DNA from: Parageobacillus caldoxylosilyticus NBRC 107762
GTDB taxonomy: Bacteria > Bacillota > Bacilli > Bacillales > Anoxybacillaceae
Reading direction: 5' to 3'
DNA length: 64,000 nt
Assembly (NCBI RefSeq): GCF_000632715.1
Contig: NZ_BAWO01000029.1
Coordinates: 30,294 to 94,293 of the forward strand
Shown: positions 7,732 through 16,927 of the stretch, piece by piece
How positions within the stretch are numbered: the first letter of the stretch is position 1
Layout: each line of letters starts with the position of its first letter
Made by a program: the position numbers and the translations under genes
Notes under the pieces: generated by a model
Seen by the model: the letters and a program-made list of their open reading frames with translations, nothing else
The model's database searches: none
What the model was told of the DNA's origin: nothing

Positions 7732-8838
7732 ATGGAGCTTTGGTTCATCCTGAGCAAACTAATCGTGTGGGTCTATGTGGCTGTCTGTTACGTGTACTCT
7801 GATAATACCGCTATTTCTTGGTTTGTCTTTTCTTCTCTTGTCTACTTTTGTATCAATATGGTCATTTACATCGTCAAAAAAGATACAGTGAAAAAGGGCG
7901 CGGTGCTGCTATCGATCGGTCTTATACTTACTGCGAGTTTCTATATTTACCCTTTATTTATTTTGCTTTTGCCCATCAATCTATATGAATTCGCTTCTGG
8001 CCATATACGTAAAAAATGGATGCTGTTTCTCTTGCTTTTGCTTCCAATTTTCTTTGTTCCAGAAGACGTATATCCTATATATGGGCTTGTTGCGTCGTTT
8101 ACTTTTATGGGTGTTACCATGGCAAAACAGTACACGTTTAGAACAGAACAATTGGAAGATCATCTTGATAAAATGCGAAGAGATATACAACGGTTAACAA
8201 AAAGTTTAAATGAGTATCATGAATACATAAAGCAGTCCCAATATACCCTTCAATTAGAGGAACGAAACCGGCTGTCTCAAGAAATCCATGATAAAATCGG
8301 CCATTCCATGACCGGAGCACTCATTCAGATGGAAGCGGCGAAACGCTTAATGGATATGGACAAAGAAAAAGCAAAAGAACTATTGCAAAATGCCATCCAT
8401 ATTTCGAAAGAAGGAATTGAAAATATAAGAATGACATTAAAACAAATAAAGCCTCCATCCGAACAAATCGGTATGAATCGAGTGAGATTATTCATAGAGG
8501 AATTTTCGGCTAAACATCATATTCGAATTCCGCTTGTATGCAAAGGGGATTTGGAGGTCATTTCCCCTATCCAATGGAAAATTATTTATGAGAATATTAC
8601 TGAAGCGTTAACGAACGCGATGAAATATGCGGAAGCAACTGTCGTTTCCGTTGAGATTCATGTACTTAACACTCTCATTAAAGTGGAAGTGAAAGATAAT
8701 GGAAAAGGCGCCGAAAAAATAAAAAAAGGCCTTGGAATCATGGGAATGGAAGAACGGGCCGCTTCGGTAAACGGCACTGTAATTGTTGATGGCACAAAAG
8801 GCTTTTCTGTGACAACGTTGCTTCCTATTCTTCAATGA
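7732..8838 (+). CDS. Sensor histidine kinase (HisKA_3 type), LnrJ-like
   Basis: The 368-residue protein has about four to five N-terminal membrane helices (residues 5-130) with almost no extracellular loops, then a coiled-coil (QLEDHLDKMRRDIQRLTKSL). The dimerisation box is ERNRLSQEIHDKIGHSMTGA with His186, and the HATPase domain has ITEALTNAMKYAEA (N-box) and DNGKGAEKIKKGLGIMGMEE (G-box). Intramembrane-sensing kinases of this build pair with drug-exporting ABC systems. GAGGGAG before ATG 7732 and the nine-base gap to the regulator indicate an operon. A terminator follows, so the exporter is probably a separate, regulated unit. Confidence 0.9.
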   Translation: MELWFILSKLIVWVYVAVCYVYSDNTAISWFVFSSLVYFCINMVIYIVKKDTVKKGAVLLSIGLILTASFYIYPLFILLLPINLYEFASGHIRKKWMLFLLLLLPIFFVPEDVYPIYGLVASFTFMGVTMAKQYTFRTEQLEDHLDKMRRDIQRLTKSLNEYHEYIKQSQYTLQLEERNRLSQEIHDKIGHSMTGALIQMEAAKRLMDMDKEKAKELLQNAIHISKEGIENIRMTLKQIKPPSEQIGMNRVRLFIEEFSAKHHIRIPLVCKGDLEVISPIQWKIIYENITEALTNAMKYAEATVVSVEIHVLNTLIKVEVKDNGKGAEKIKKGLGIMGMEERAASVNGTVIVDGTKGFSVTTLLPILQ

Positions 8839-8879
8839 ATGACCTCATGCAGAAAACATGAAAATTCTCATGTGAAGAA

Positions 8880-8917
8880 GATGAACTCCTACACTTACAG
8901 GGGTTCATCTTTTTTTC
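8880..8917 (+). terminator. Intrinsic terminator after the histidine kinase gene
   Basis: GATGAACTCC / GGGGTTCATC stem followed by TTTTTTTCT. It separates the two-component genes from the ABC exporter genes. Confidence 0.85.
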
Positions 8918-8956
8918 TATAATAAGCAACATAAAGCAGGTAAAGAGGGTGAAAGG

Positions 8957-9892
8957 ATGAACATATTAGAAATCAAAAACGTAACGAAAAAATTTGGCGA
9001 CTTCATCGCAGTAGATAATATGTCTTTAACGGTAGCGGAAGGGGAAATATTTGGATTCCTCGGGGCAAACGGCGCTGGGAAAAGTACGACAATCAATATG
9101 ATTTCCGGGCTGCTGCGTCCCAATGCGGGTGAGATCAAGATTCTTGGAAAAGACATTGGCAAACATAGTCATTTTGCGAAAAGAAATATCGGTATCGTTC
9201 CCCAAGATATTGCGATTTATGAAGATTTAACGGCATATGAAAATGTGAAATTTTTTGCCGGCTTATACGGACTGCGTGGTTCCCAGCTACATGAGCGGGT
9301 AGAAGAAGCATTACAGTTTGTCGGATTAAGCGATAAACAAAAAAGCTATCCGAAAAATTTTTCAGGCGGAATGAAACGCAGATTAAATATTGCTTGTGCG
9401 ATCGCCCACCGACCGAAGCTGATTATTATGGATGAGCCTACCGTGGGCATTGATCCGCAATCTAGAAATTATATTTTGGCCTCTGTCAAAAAGCTAAACG
9501 AAATGGGATGTACGATCATTTATACAAGCCACTATATGGAGGAAGTCGAAGAAATCTGCACGCGAATTGCCATCATCGATCATGGAAAAATCATTGCGGA
9601 GGGAACGAAAGAACAGCTTGAAGCGATTATCACGAATACAAAAGACGTTTGGATTGGAGTCAAATCAATGGATAACATGGATATCAACAAACTTAAAGCC
9701 ATTAGTGGGGTAAAGGCAGTGCAATGCGAAGAAAACATGGTGAAAATTAGTTCGGATATAGGAGTCAATAACCTTAACCGCATTATTCAATGTTTGATGA
9801 ATGATGGCGTAGAAATACGTTCACTGGAAGAAAAGTCGCCAAATTTAGAAACGGTCTTCCTTACCTTAACGGGAAGAAATTTAAGAGATTAG
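8957..9892 (+). CDS. ABC transporter ATP-binding protein, LnrL-like
   Basis: The 311-residue protein has all ATPase motifs: Walker A LGANGAGKSTT (about 35-45), Q-loop VPQDIAIYED, signature NFSGGMKRRLNIA, Walker B LIIMDEPTVGID and switch His in YTSHYMEE. A C-terminal DUF4162-like extension (WIGVKSMDNMDINKLKAISG, then SLEEKSPNLETVFLTLTGRN) is typical of drug-exporting ABC-2 ATPases. The length equals that recalled for YfiL/LnrL. GAGGGTGAAAGG precedes ATG 8957. It powers the two following permeases. Confidence 0.92.
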   Translation: MNILEIKNVTKKFGDFIAVDNMSLTVAEGEIFGFLGANGAGKSTTINMISGLLRPNAGEIKILGKDIGKHSHFAKRNIGIVPQDIAIYEDLTAYENVKFFAGLYGLRGSQLHERVEEALQFVGLSDKQKSYPKNFSGGMKRRLNIACAIAHRPKLIIMDEPTVGIDPQSRNYILASVKKLNEMGCTIIYTSHYMEEVEEICTRIAIIDHGKIIAEGTKEQLEAIITNTKDVWIGVKSMDNMDINKLKAISGVKAVQCEENMVKISSDIGVNNLNRIIQCLMNDGVEIRSLEEKSPNLETVFLTLTGRNLRD

Positions 9893-9928
9893 CCTTTTAA
9901 CCTACCGTAATATAAAGGAGGTTTTTTC

Positions 9929-11050
9929 TTGAATATCGTTAATATCGCCATAAAGGAAATAAAAAGAGATTTTCGCGATGTGAGAACGCTTATTTTTATG
10001 CTTGCATTTCCGATTGTGCTCATGTTAATACTTGGTACAGCTCTTTCTAATGCTTTTGATTCCACCATTTCGGTAGAGGATATTCATGTTTTGTACAAAG
10101 ACAAAACGGCTGGGGAGTTTTCCACATATGTTCGTACATTTATAAAAGAAGCAAAGAAATCTGACATTCATTTCAAAAAAGCTTCCCATCATATGGATGG
10201 GAGAAGAGAGGTCAAGCAGGGGAATTATGACGGTTACATGGAAATCGATAATCAAGGCGTACAGCTGTATACGAACAATAGCAATTCGGTCAAAGGCAGT
10301 ATTATTCAAGGAATGGTGGCTGCTTTTGCCGATAAATATAATATGGTTGCGGCTGTGGCGCAAGTGAAGCCCAATCAAGTCCATATGCTGATGAACAACG
10401 GTCATCGTGATGATTATATACAAGAAACCTCCCTGCATTCTAAACGGCAACCAGGCGCCATGGACTATTATGCCATTACGATGACAACGATGATTGCTCT
10501 TTATGGAGCCGTATCGGCCAGTTATTTAATAAGGGGAGAAAGAACACGGAAAACAGCAGATCGGTTACTAGCGGCGCCAATTCATAAAAGTGAAATTTTT
10601 ATCGGAAAAATACTCGGAAGCATGGTTACCAATTTTCTTTGCGTTGCCATTATCATCGTTTTCAGTAAGTTTGTCTTCAAAGCGTATTGGGGAAACCATC
10701 TTGCACTCGTATACCTTGTAGTGTTCACCGAAGTACTATTCGCCGTTAGTTTCGGGCTAGGCATCAGCTACATTGCAAGGACAGAAGGAGCTGCGAAAAT
10801 GATTGTCATGGTGGTGATACAGTTAGCGTCTTTCTTTGGCGGGGCGTATTTTAAAATAGAAGCTACAAGTACAATAGCAAGGTTGATTACTAATCTTTCT
10901 CCGCTCACATGGGCAAACACGGCTATTACGAAAATGATTTATGCCAACGATTTGTCCGCCAGCTTTCCTGCCATACTCCTAAATGTCGGATTATCAGCGT
11001 TGTTTTTGCTGATTGCAGGGATGTCGCTCACAAGACGGGAGGGATTATAA
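9929..11050 (+). CDS. ABC-2 type permease, LnrM-like
   Basis: The 373-residue protein has one N-terminal helix (RTLIFMLAFPIVLMLILGTA), a large extracytoplasmic domain of about 140 residues, and five C-terminal helices from about residue 175. This is the ABC2_membrane_3 architecture. AAAGGAGG eight bases before TTG 9929 supports the non-ATG start. The stop overlaps the Shine-Dalgarno of the next permease gene, so the two are translationally coupled and probably form a heterodimer around the ATPase dimer. Confidence 0.88.
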   Translation: MNIVNIAIKEIKRDFRDVRTLIFMLAFPIVLMLILGTALSNAFDSTISVEDIHVLYKDKTAGEFSTYVRTFIKEAKKSDIHFKKASHHMDGRREVKQGNYDGYMEIDNQGVQLYTNNSNSVKGSIIQGMVAAFADKYNMVAAVAQVKPNQVHMLMNNGHRDDYIQETSLHSKRQPGAMDYYAITMTTMIALYGAVSASYLIRGERTRKTADRLLAAPIHKSEIFIGKILGSMVTNFLCVAIIIVFSKFVFKAYWGNHLALVYLVVFTEVLFAVSFGLGISYIARTEGAAKMIVMVVIQLASFFGGAYFKIEATSTIARLITNLSPLTWANTAITKMIYANDLSASFPAILLNVGLSALFLLIAGMSLTRREGL

Positions 11051-11051
11051 G

Positions 11052-12197
11052 ATGCGCGATCTCGTTTGGCTAATAAGGCATACATTAAAAAGGACGTTTA
11101 GCAACAAAAGGAATATACTATTATATTTTGGTACTCCATTGATCGGGATTATAATATCTCTACTTGTTTACGGCGGTTCTACAGCGAAGGATTTGCATGT
11201 CGGTATGGTAAACCATGATCCTCATTATATTACCAATGATACGATACGTTTTATCAAAAGCATTGAACATATATCGGTTACGAATGTAAAAGAATCAGAA
11301 ATTGATGACAAAATCACGTCTGGAAAACTAGACTGTGTGGTTATTTTTCATTCAGGGTTTTCACAAAGCGTTCAAGAAGGACGTCCTAGCCATATTCAAA
11401 TCGTTTCGATCCGGGGAACAGAAATTACAGGTTTTATCAAATCGTATCTGTATCATTACATCGATAATATTGCTGCCCTCGGCCAAATTGCAAAAGGGGA
11501 TGAACATACGTTTTTGGAGATGTACAAACGTTATCAGCAAGCTCCGTTCAACATGTCAGTCCATTCGTTACAAGATACATCGAAACACAAATATATGACG
11601 TATCAAACGATCGGATATTTGCTCATGATCATGCTTTTATCGGCGGGAAATTTAGCCGAAATCATTATTAAAGAAAAAGAAAATCGAACTTATTTCCGAT
11701 TATTATCCACTCCTATTAATGCAAAGCAGTATGTATTATCAAATGTCATCGTCAACATGATCGTAATGACGGGACAGATTATCATTACGCTAATCATGAT
11801 GGATACAGTATTTCACATCAAAACAAATATTCCTTTTTGGCAAATGACAACGATCCTTATGCTTTTTGCCTTGGTAGCCATTGGAGTAGCGTTAATGACA
11901 GTGGCTTTTGCGAGCAGTTCCGCTTCTTCAGGAGCGATGCAAAATTTATTAACGGTTCCTACATGCATGCTTGCTGGATGTTTTTGGCCAGTGGATATTA
12001 TGCCTGCATTTGCGCAAAAAATGGCTGATTTTCTTCCGCAGCGGTGGGCGTTAGATACGCTATTGAAATTACAGCAAGGGCATCATTTCGGAAGCTTATA
12101 TTTAAATATACTGATTCTCTTTGCCTTTGCGCTCGCTTTTTTCTTAATTGCTGTTTACAAATTTGGGAGAAATCATAGTGTGGGCAATTTTTTATAA
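11052..12197 (+). CDS. ABC-2 type permease, LnrN-like
   Basis: The 381-residue protein has the same architecture as its neighbour: helix 1 at NILLYFGTPLIGIIISLLVY, extracytoplasmic domain, then TIGYLLMIMLLSAGNLAEII, a coupling segment EKENRTYFRLLSTPI, and further helices. GGGAGG ends about ten bases before ATG 11052, one base after the previous stop. A longer reading frame begins at 11013 inside the preceding gene but has no ribosome site. It is the second membrane half of the Lnr-like exporter. Confidence 0.88.
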   Translation: MRDLVWLIRHTLKRTFSNKRNILLYFGTPLIGIIISLLVYGGSTAKDLHVGMVNHDPHYITNDTIRFIKSIEHISVTNVKESEIDDKITSGKLDCVVIFHSGFSQSVQEGRPSHIQIVSIRGTEITGFIKSYLYHYIDNIAALGQIAKGDEHTFLEMYKRYQQAPFNMSVHSLQDTSKHKYMTYQTIGYLLMIMLLSAGNLAEIIIKEKENRTYFRLLSTPINAKQYVLSNVIVNMIVMTGQIIITLIMMDTVFHIKTNIPFWQMTTILMLFALVAIGVALMTVAFASSSASSGAMQNLLTVPTCMLAGCFWPVDIMPAFAQKMADFLPQRWALDTLLKLQQGHHFGSLYLNILILFAFALAFFLIAVYKFGRNHSVGNFL

Positions 12198-12306
12198 CCA
12201 ATGTCTCTTTCCCATGGTTAGGCAAATATAGGTGATCATTTTACAAAACATCACTATATATTAGTATTAGGATACGATACCATGAAGAATAGATTGAGGT
12301 GAAAAC

Positions 12307-12993
12307 ATGCCCAAAATCTTTATCGATCCGGGGCATGGCGGCAAAGATACAGGCGCGGTTGGAAACGGGCTGCAAGAGAAAGATATTACGTTATCCATTG
12401 CATTGGAGATGCAACGCATATTGCAAGACGAATATGAAAACGTTTCTGTGCAGTTAAGCCGTAAGAGCGATACGGCTGTACCATTAAGTCAGCGGGCGGC
12501 AAAAGCGAACCGCTGGGGTGCCGACGTTTATCTAGCCATTCACGTAAATGCTGGGGGAGGAACGGGGTATGAGGATTATATTTATGAAGGACTTTCCGAT
12601 CATTCCAAAACAGCGCGGATTCGCGATATCATTCACGAAGAAGTGGTACGGGCGACAGGATTCCGCGACCGCGGGAAAAAGAAAGCAAACTTTTACGTGC
12701 TAAGAGAAACGGCCATGCCAGCGGTGCTTACGGAAAACGGATTTGTCGATCGAGAGGAAGACGCGGAAAAGTTGAAAGATCCTGCTTTTCTGCAAACGAT
12801 CGCAAGAGGGCATGTGAATGGGTTAGCGAAAGCATTCCACTTAACAAAAAAGTCAGATGCGAACGATTTGATTCGTGTCATTGTCGATGGGAAACAAATC
12901 GGTGTCTATGAAGACAAGGAAAATGTATTGAAACAAGTAGAATACTATTTAGAAAAGGCTAATAAAATCGAGATGGAACGAGTGAAAAGATGA
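12307..12993 (+). CDS. N-acetylmuramoyl-L-alanine amidase (Amidase_3)
   Basis: The 228-residue protein is a zinc amidase that cuts the lactyl-amide bond between muramic acid and the stem peptide. The ligands are visible: His in FIDPGHGGKDTG (residue 9), Glu in GLQEKDIT (about 24), His in YLAIHVNAGG (about 79), and catalytic Glu in AVLTENGFVD (about 141). No signal peptide is seen, as in the sporulation amidase CwlC, which acts on the mother-cell wall. The C-terminal part (LIRVIVDGKQIGVYEDKENV) resembles a short SPOR-like or wall-binding repeat, uncertain. A strong terminator follows. Confidence 0.88.
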   Translation: MPKIFIDPGHGGKDTGAVGNGLQEKDITLSIALEMQRILQDEYENVSVQLSRKSDTAVPLSQRAAKANRWGADVYLAIHVNAGGGTGYEDYIYEGLSDHSKTARIRDIIHEEVVRATGFRDRGKKKANFYVLRETAMPAVLTENGFVDREEDAEKLKDPAFLQTIARGHVNGLAKAFHLTKKSDANDLIRVIVDGKQIGVYEDKENVLKQVEYYLEKANKIEMERVKR

Positions 12994-13005
12994 GTTTGTA
13001 TAGCA

Positions 13006-13043
13006 AAGCCTATCGCACTTTGTGAAGTGCGATAGGCTTTTTT
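13006..13043 (+). terminator. Intrinsic terminator after the amidase gene
   Basis: Perfect 15-bp stem AAGCCTATCGCACTT / AAGTGCGATAGGCTT with loop TGTG, followed by a T-tract. Confidence 0.9.
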
Positions 13044-13129
13044 GATTGGTTTGTCTCAAGATACAAGCCGTTGCCAATCCCCTCCTTTTTCATAGAGTAT
13101 ATCAAGGTTTCACTAGAGGAGGAGATCGA

Positions 13130-14455
13130 ATGTACGGATATTCTATTGTTCAGCTAGCGCGTAATTACGCACATAAATTAGACCGTCCTTTGCGTCATTT
13201 TATGGTAAGTATGTATAAGCCTTTTATATATACTCCGTGTATTATTCATAAACATCTAGAAAGATGGATGAAAAAGACGAAAAAAATTCCAGTCATCATT
13301 CATTTTCATGATGAGGATGGTATTTTCGCTCTCAAGGAAATCGAAAAACAACATTTTCGCATGAAAATTCATCATCAATTCCGTTATATCCCTTCGTGCA
13401 GTGCCGAGGTGACTCCGCAAGCGTTAGAGCAAATTTTACAGCGCTCCGATGTGAAAAAAATATACTTAAACCGAAAAGTAAGCGCGCTATTGAATAATGC
13501 TGTTCCATCAGCGAATGCGAAACATGTGACAGTGAACGGGACAACGTTAAGCGGAAAAGGGGTAACGATTGCGATTGTTGACACAGGAATTTATCCGCAT
13601 CCGGACTTGGAAGGACGGATTGTTGAGTTTGTCGATTTTGTTAATGGGCGTACTGCCCCGTATGATGATAATGGACATGGAACCCATTGCGCCGGCGATG
13701 CGGCGGGAAACGGCCGCATGTCTTCCGGATTGTATGCGGGGCCGGCATATGAGGCAAATGTGGTAGGAGTAAAAGTGCTGAACAAGGCAGGAGCTGGCAC
13801 CCTTGATACAATCATTCGCGGAATTGAATGGTGCATCCAATATAATGAAACGAATCCAAACAACAAGATTGATATTATTTCACTGTCACTAGGCGGCGAA
13901 CCGCAGCCGTTTCCTGCCGAAAATGACGATCCGCTTGTGCAGGTGGTGGAAAAGGCATGGGATCATGGCATTGTCGTCTGTGCTGCAGCTGGAAATGCGG
14001 GGCCGGAATATAGAACGATTTCTAGTCCAGGAATCAGCGATAAAATTATTACCGTCGGAGCCCTCGATGACCTTGATACGGCCGAGACAAGGGCGGATGA
14101 TAAAGTTGCCGATTTCTCCAGCCGAGGGCCTACCAATTACGGGGTGACAAAGCCTGATATTGTCGTGCCGGGAGTCAATATCATTTCGCTGCGCGCGCCG
14201 AGATCCACGTTGGACAAATATCAGAAACAAAGTCGCATCGACCAATATTATACGAGCATGTCAGGAACATCCATGGCGACACCGATTTGCGCGGGCATTG
14301 TTGCTTTAATGCTGCAGCATAAACCAAATGCCACGCCAGATGAAATTAAACAGGCCCTAAAAGAAGGTACTGATCTATGGAAAGGGCTTGACCCTAATGT
14401 ATATGGAGCGGGGTATGTCAACGCCAAAAAAGCAATTGAATTACTAAAAGCATAA
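13130..14455 (+). CDS. Intracellular subtilisin-like serine protease, AprX-like
   Basis: The 441-residue protein is very close to the length of B. subtilis AprX. It has the S8 catalytic triad: Asp in VTIAIVDTGIYPHPDL, His in DDNGHGTHCAGDAAG and Ser in YTSMSGTSMATPICAG, plus the oxyanion Asn in VVCAAAGNAG. Residues 1-130 look like an I9-type propeptide rather than a signal sequence (VPVIIHFHDED-like strand, KIYLNRKV before the mature start), so it is probably cytoplasmic. GAGGAGGAGATCGA before ATG 13130 decides the start. It is convergent with the LTA synthase gene. Confidence 0.9.
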   Translation: MYGYSIVQLARNYAHKLDRPLRHFMVSMYKPFIYTPCIIHKHLERWMKKTKKIPVIIHFHDEDGIFALKEIEKQHFRMKIHHQFRYIPSCSAEVTPQALEQILQRSDVKKIYLNRKVSALLNNAVPSANAKHVTVNGTTLSGKGVTIAIVDTGIYPHPDLEGRIVEFVDFVNGRTAPYDDNGHGTHCAGDAAGNGRMSSGLYAGPAYEANVVGVKVLNKAGAGTLDTIIRGIEWCIQYNETNPNNKIDIISLSLGGEPQPFPAENDDPLVQVVEKAWDHGIVVCAAAGNAGPEYRTISSPGISDKIITVGALDDLDTAETRADDKVADFSSRGPTNYGVTKPDIVVPGVNIISLRAPRSTLDKYQKQSRIDQYYTSMSGTSMATPICAGIVALMLQHKPNATPDEIKQALKEGTDLWKGLDPNVYGAGYVNAKKAIELLKA

Positions 14456-14497
14456 AAAAGAAGAGGAAAGCGTTATTCGCCGCTTCCCTCTTCTTTA
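14456..14497. terminator. Bidirectional terminator
   Basis: AAGAAGAGGAAAGCG...CGCTTCCCTCTTCTTT near-perfect inverted repeat between convergent genes. It overlaps the 3' end of the LTA synthase gene. Confidence 0.75.
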
Positions 14498-16440
14498 TCT
14501 TTGCGATTATTGTTGTAATTGTATTTGGACGGATCGACCGGCTTAAATCCTTTCGGAGTATAGAACCGCAACAAATCACCGTATACGACTTTATCGGAAA
14601 GGTCCAGTTTCGTACGGGCAATTTGTTCCATTCGTTTAATTTCTGGAGTTTCTTTCAACGGTTCGCCCGTCTTCGAATCATAATATTTTCCGTTTACCGC
14701 CGTTACGGTCGGAGTGACGAAGTTGCCGTTGCGGAACGGCACGATTTCCTGATGTTCCGGCGACAACAGGTCTGTACCGAAATGGACATAATTTTTTGTA
14801 TCAATGCCTAACAGGTGAAGAACTGTCGGCAATAAGTCAATTTGTCCGCCGTATTTATGAATAACGCCGCCTTTGACGCCAGGAATATGGATAAACAAAG
14901 GAACTCGTTGTAATTGCGCGTATTCAAACGGCGTAATTTCTTTTCCTAGTAGTTGTGACATTGCTTTATTATGATTTTCGGAAATTCCATAATGGTCACC
15001 ATATAAAATGATGACGGAACGGTCGTATAAGCCGGATTTTTTCAGATAATCAAAGAACTCTTTTACCGCTTCGTCCAAATAACGGGCGGTTTGGAAATAA
15101 CGGTCTACCGAGCCATCGCCTGTATCCGCCGGTTTGATCGTTGCGTCTTCCTCGCTAATTGGATAAGGAAAATGGTTTGATAGCGTGATAAATTTGACAT
15201 AAAACGGTTCTTTCAACGATTCCAACAATGGAATCGATTCTTTAAAGAACGGTTTGTCCTTTAATCCATAGTTAAGCACATCGTGGTCATTCATATCATA
15301 GTAGCTTGCATCAAAGAAATGATCGAACCCGAACGATTTATAAATTTCATCACGGTTCCAGAACGTTTTATAGTTACCATGGAACACCGCCGACGTATAT
15401 CCATACTGGCGGAGAATTGCCGGTGCTGCTTGATACGTGTTTTGTCCTTTGGTTGTAAACACAGCTCCTTGTGGCAAGCCGAACAGCGAGTTTTCTAACA
15501 TGAACTCTGCATCCGATGTTTTCCCTTGACCGGTTTGATGGAAGAAGTTATCAAAGTAAAAGGTGTTCGGATCACGCACAAGCGAATTTAAAAATGGAGT
15601 TACTTCTTGGCCATGCAATTTATAGTTAATCAAAAAGTTTTGGAACGATTCTAAATGAATGTAAATTACATTCATTCCTTTTGCGACACCGAAATACTTC
15701 GGATTTGGTTTCGCATATGTTGCTTGTACATGGTTTAAAACCGTTGTAATATCGCTTTTATTCGCAAACGCGCGCTGTGTCGAAGATTTCATGCTTTGCA
15801 CAGCGTCATAAATTAAGTAGTTGTAGACCCCTAAATATTTCACGATGTAGTTTCGGTCAAACGTTCTTGTCAGCAGTTGCGGGCGGTCCACTTCAGCCAG
15901 CGCAAGGTTCGCGGTAAAAATGAGGACAGCAGTCGCGAACACAATGCTTTTTTTGTAGCGTCCGACCTGCACTGCTGGCAGGGAGAAACGTTTCGAAGCG
16001 ACAATCGCTATTAAAATAATCGTATCTAAAAAATAGAAAATATCGTACCACTTGAGCAATTCCCAAATACTTCCGCCAAGATCGCCAAAGTTTTTCGTCT
16101 GCGTGAGCGTTGGAAATGTAATAAAGTCGCTAAAGAAACGGTAGTATACAATATTGGCGTATAAAATAAACGATAAGATGAAATTAATAATAATGAGCCA
16201 TGTATACGCTCGTTTTCCTTTCGCCAATAACGCTAATCCTAAAAAGAAAACAGCAGAGCTGATCGGGTTAATAAACAGCAGAAACTCCTGCATGGAATTG
16301 CTGATGCCCAGATTAAATTCAGCTAGATAAGCTACATACGTTTTCATCCAAAACAAAAATACAGCAAAAATAAAAAAAACAATATATTGGTTAGGGAGAG
16401 AACGGTATTTGTTTAACAGTTTTGCACCAATCCTCTTCAC
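14473..16440 (-). CDS. Lipoteichoic acid synthase family protein (LtaS-like)
   Basis: The 655-residue polytopic enzyme has five N-terminal helices (from YIVFFIFAVFLFWMKTYVAY) followed by an extracellular sulfatase-like domain. LtaS enzymes transfer glycerol phosphate from phosphatidylglycerol to the growing lipoteichoic acid chain. Visible active-site pieces are Glu in VIYIHLESFQNF, catalytic Thr in QTGQGKTSDAEFMLEN, and metal ligands in VIILYGDHYGISENHN. GGAGGCGAAGAGAAC precedes GTG 16440; an in-frame ATG at 16548 lacks a ribosome site and lies close to the promoters. Two tandem promoters are visible upstream. Paralogues exist in Bacillus, so the exact member is not assigned. Confidence 0.9.
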   Translation of the reverse strand: MKRIGAKLLNKYRSLPNQYIVFFIFAVFLFWMKTYVAYLAEFNLGISNSMQEFLLFINPISSAVFFLGLALLAKGKRAYTWLIIINFILSFILYANIVYYRFFSDFITFPTLTQTKNFGDLGGSIWELLKWYDIFYFLDTIILIAIVASKRFSLPAVQVGRYKKSIVFATAVLIFTANLALAEVDRPQLLTRTFDRNYIVKYLGVYNYLIYDAVQSMKSSTQRAFANKSDITTVLNHVQATYAKPNPKYFGVAKGMNVIYIHLESFQNFLINYKLHGQEVTPFLNSLVRDPNTFYFDNFFHQTGQGKTSDAEFMLENSLFGLPQGAVFTTKGQNTYQAAPAILRQYGYTSAVFHGNYKTFWNRDEIYKSFGFDHFFDASYYDMNDHDVLNYGLKDKPFFKESIPLLESLKEPFYVKFITLSNHFPYPISEEDATIKPADTGDGSVDRYFQTARYLDEAVKEFFDYLKKSGLYDRSVIILYGDHYGISENHNKAMSQLLGKEITPFEYAQLQRVPLFIHIPGVKGGVIHKYGGQIDLLPTVLHLLGIDTKNYVHFGTDLLSPEHQEIVPFRNGNFVTPTVTAVNGKYYDSKTGEPLKETPEIKRMEQIARTKLDLSDKVVYGDLLRFYTPKGFKPVDPSKYNYNNNRKDKEEGSGE

Positions 16441-16557
16441 GTTCTCTTCGCCTCCTTGTTTATTATTTGAACGCCTAGTGCAATGGATAGCACATATACA
16501 TATATGAACAACAGCTGCACAAAGTGCTGCGTGCAGCATGCGAGGCATTCTGTCATT

Positions 16558-16616
16558 ATTTTACGTTGAAAAATCTCCACGTCAAGTAGCATAATACCTA
16601 TTTTATATAAAGTCAA
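16558..16616 (-). promoter_or_regulatory. Tandem promoters of the LTA synthase gene
   Basis: On the minus strand TTGACT (16611-16616), 17 bp, TATGCT (16588-16593); then TTGACG (16580-16585), 16 bp, TAAAAT (16558-16563). Confidence 0.6.
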
Positions 16617-16927
16617 TGGAATGTTTTTATTCTATTTCCACTTTATTTTCGCTTTCCTCGCTGTCTGTCCCCCCTTTCTCTGCCATTTGCCAAGCGTTTC
16701 TTTCTGTTTTATATAGACGAAAGTGGAAAGGAAATGGTTTCACGTTTATGGAAAAAATTCTGTCCAATTGAACGGCCATGCCCTCTAACCATTTTATTAA
16801 GCGAGTGACGCATTATGATAAAAAATAATTGGATGTACCGGATTTTGCTGTTTCTTGGTATATTTTTCTATGCATAACCTGTAACTATGTAGAAATTAGA
16901 ATGAAGAAAAGAGGAAGGGATACTAGG
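16617..16927. other. Intergenic region before the potassium transporter gene
   Basis: About 310 bases with no recognisable gene or riboswitch. A 20-codon hydrophobic frame (16815-16877, MIKNNWMYRILLFLGIFFYA) has no good ribosome site and is noted only as a possible leader peptide. Confidence 0.35.

Noticed and set aside
16441..16548. Longer LTA synthase start at ATG 16548
   Set aside because: No ribosome site there, an unlikely Cys/His-rich N-terminus, and the region is close to the promoters; GTG 16440 has GGAGG at good distance.
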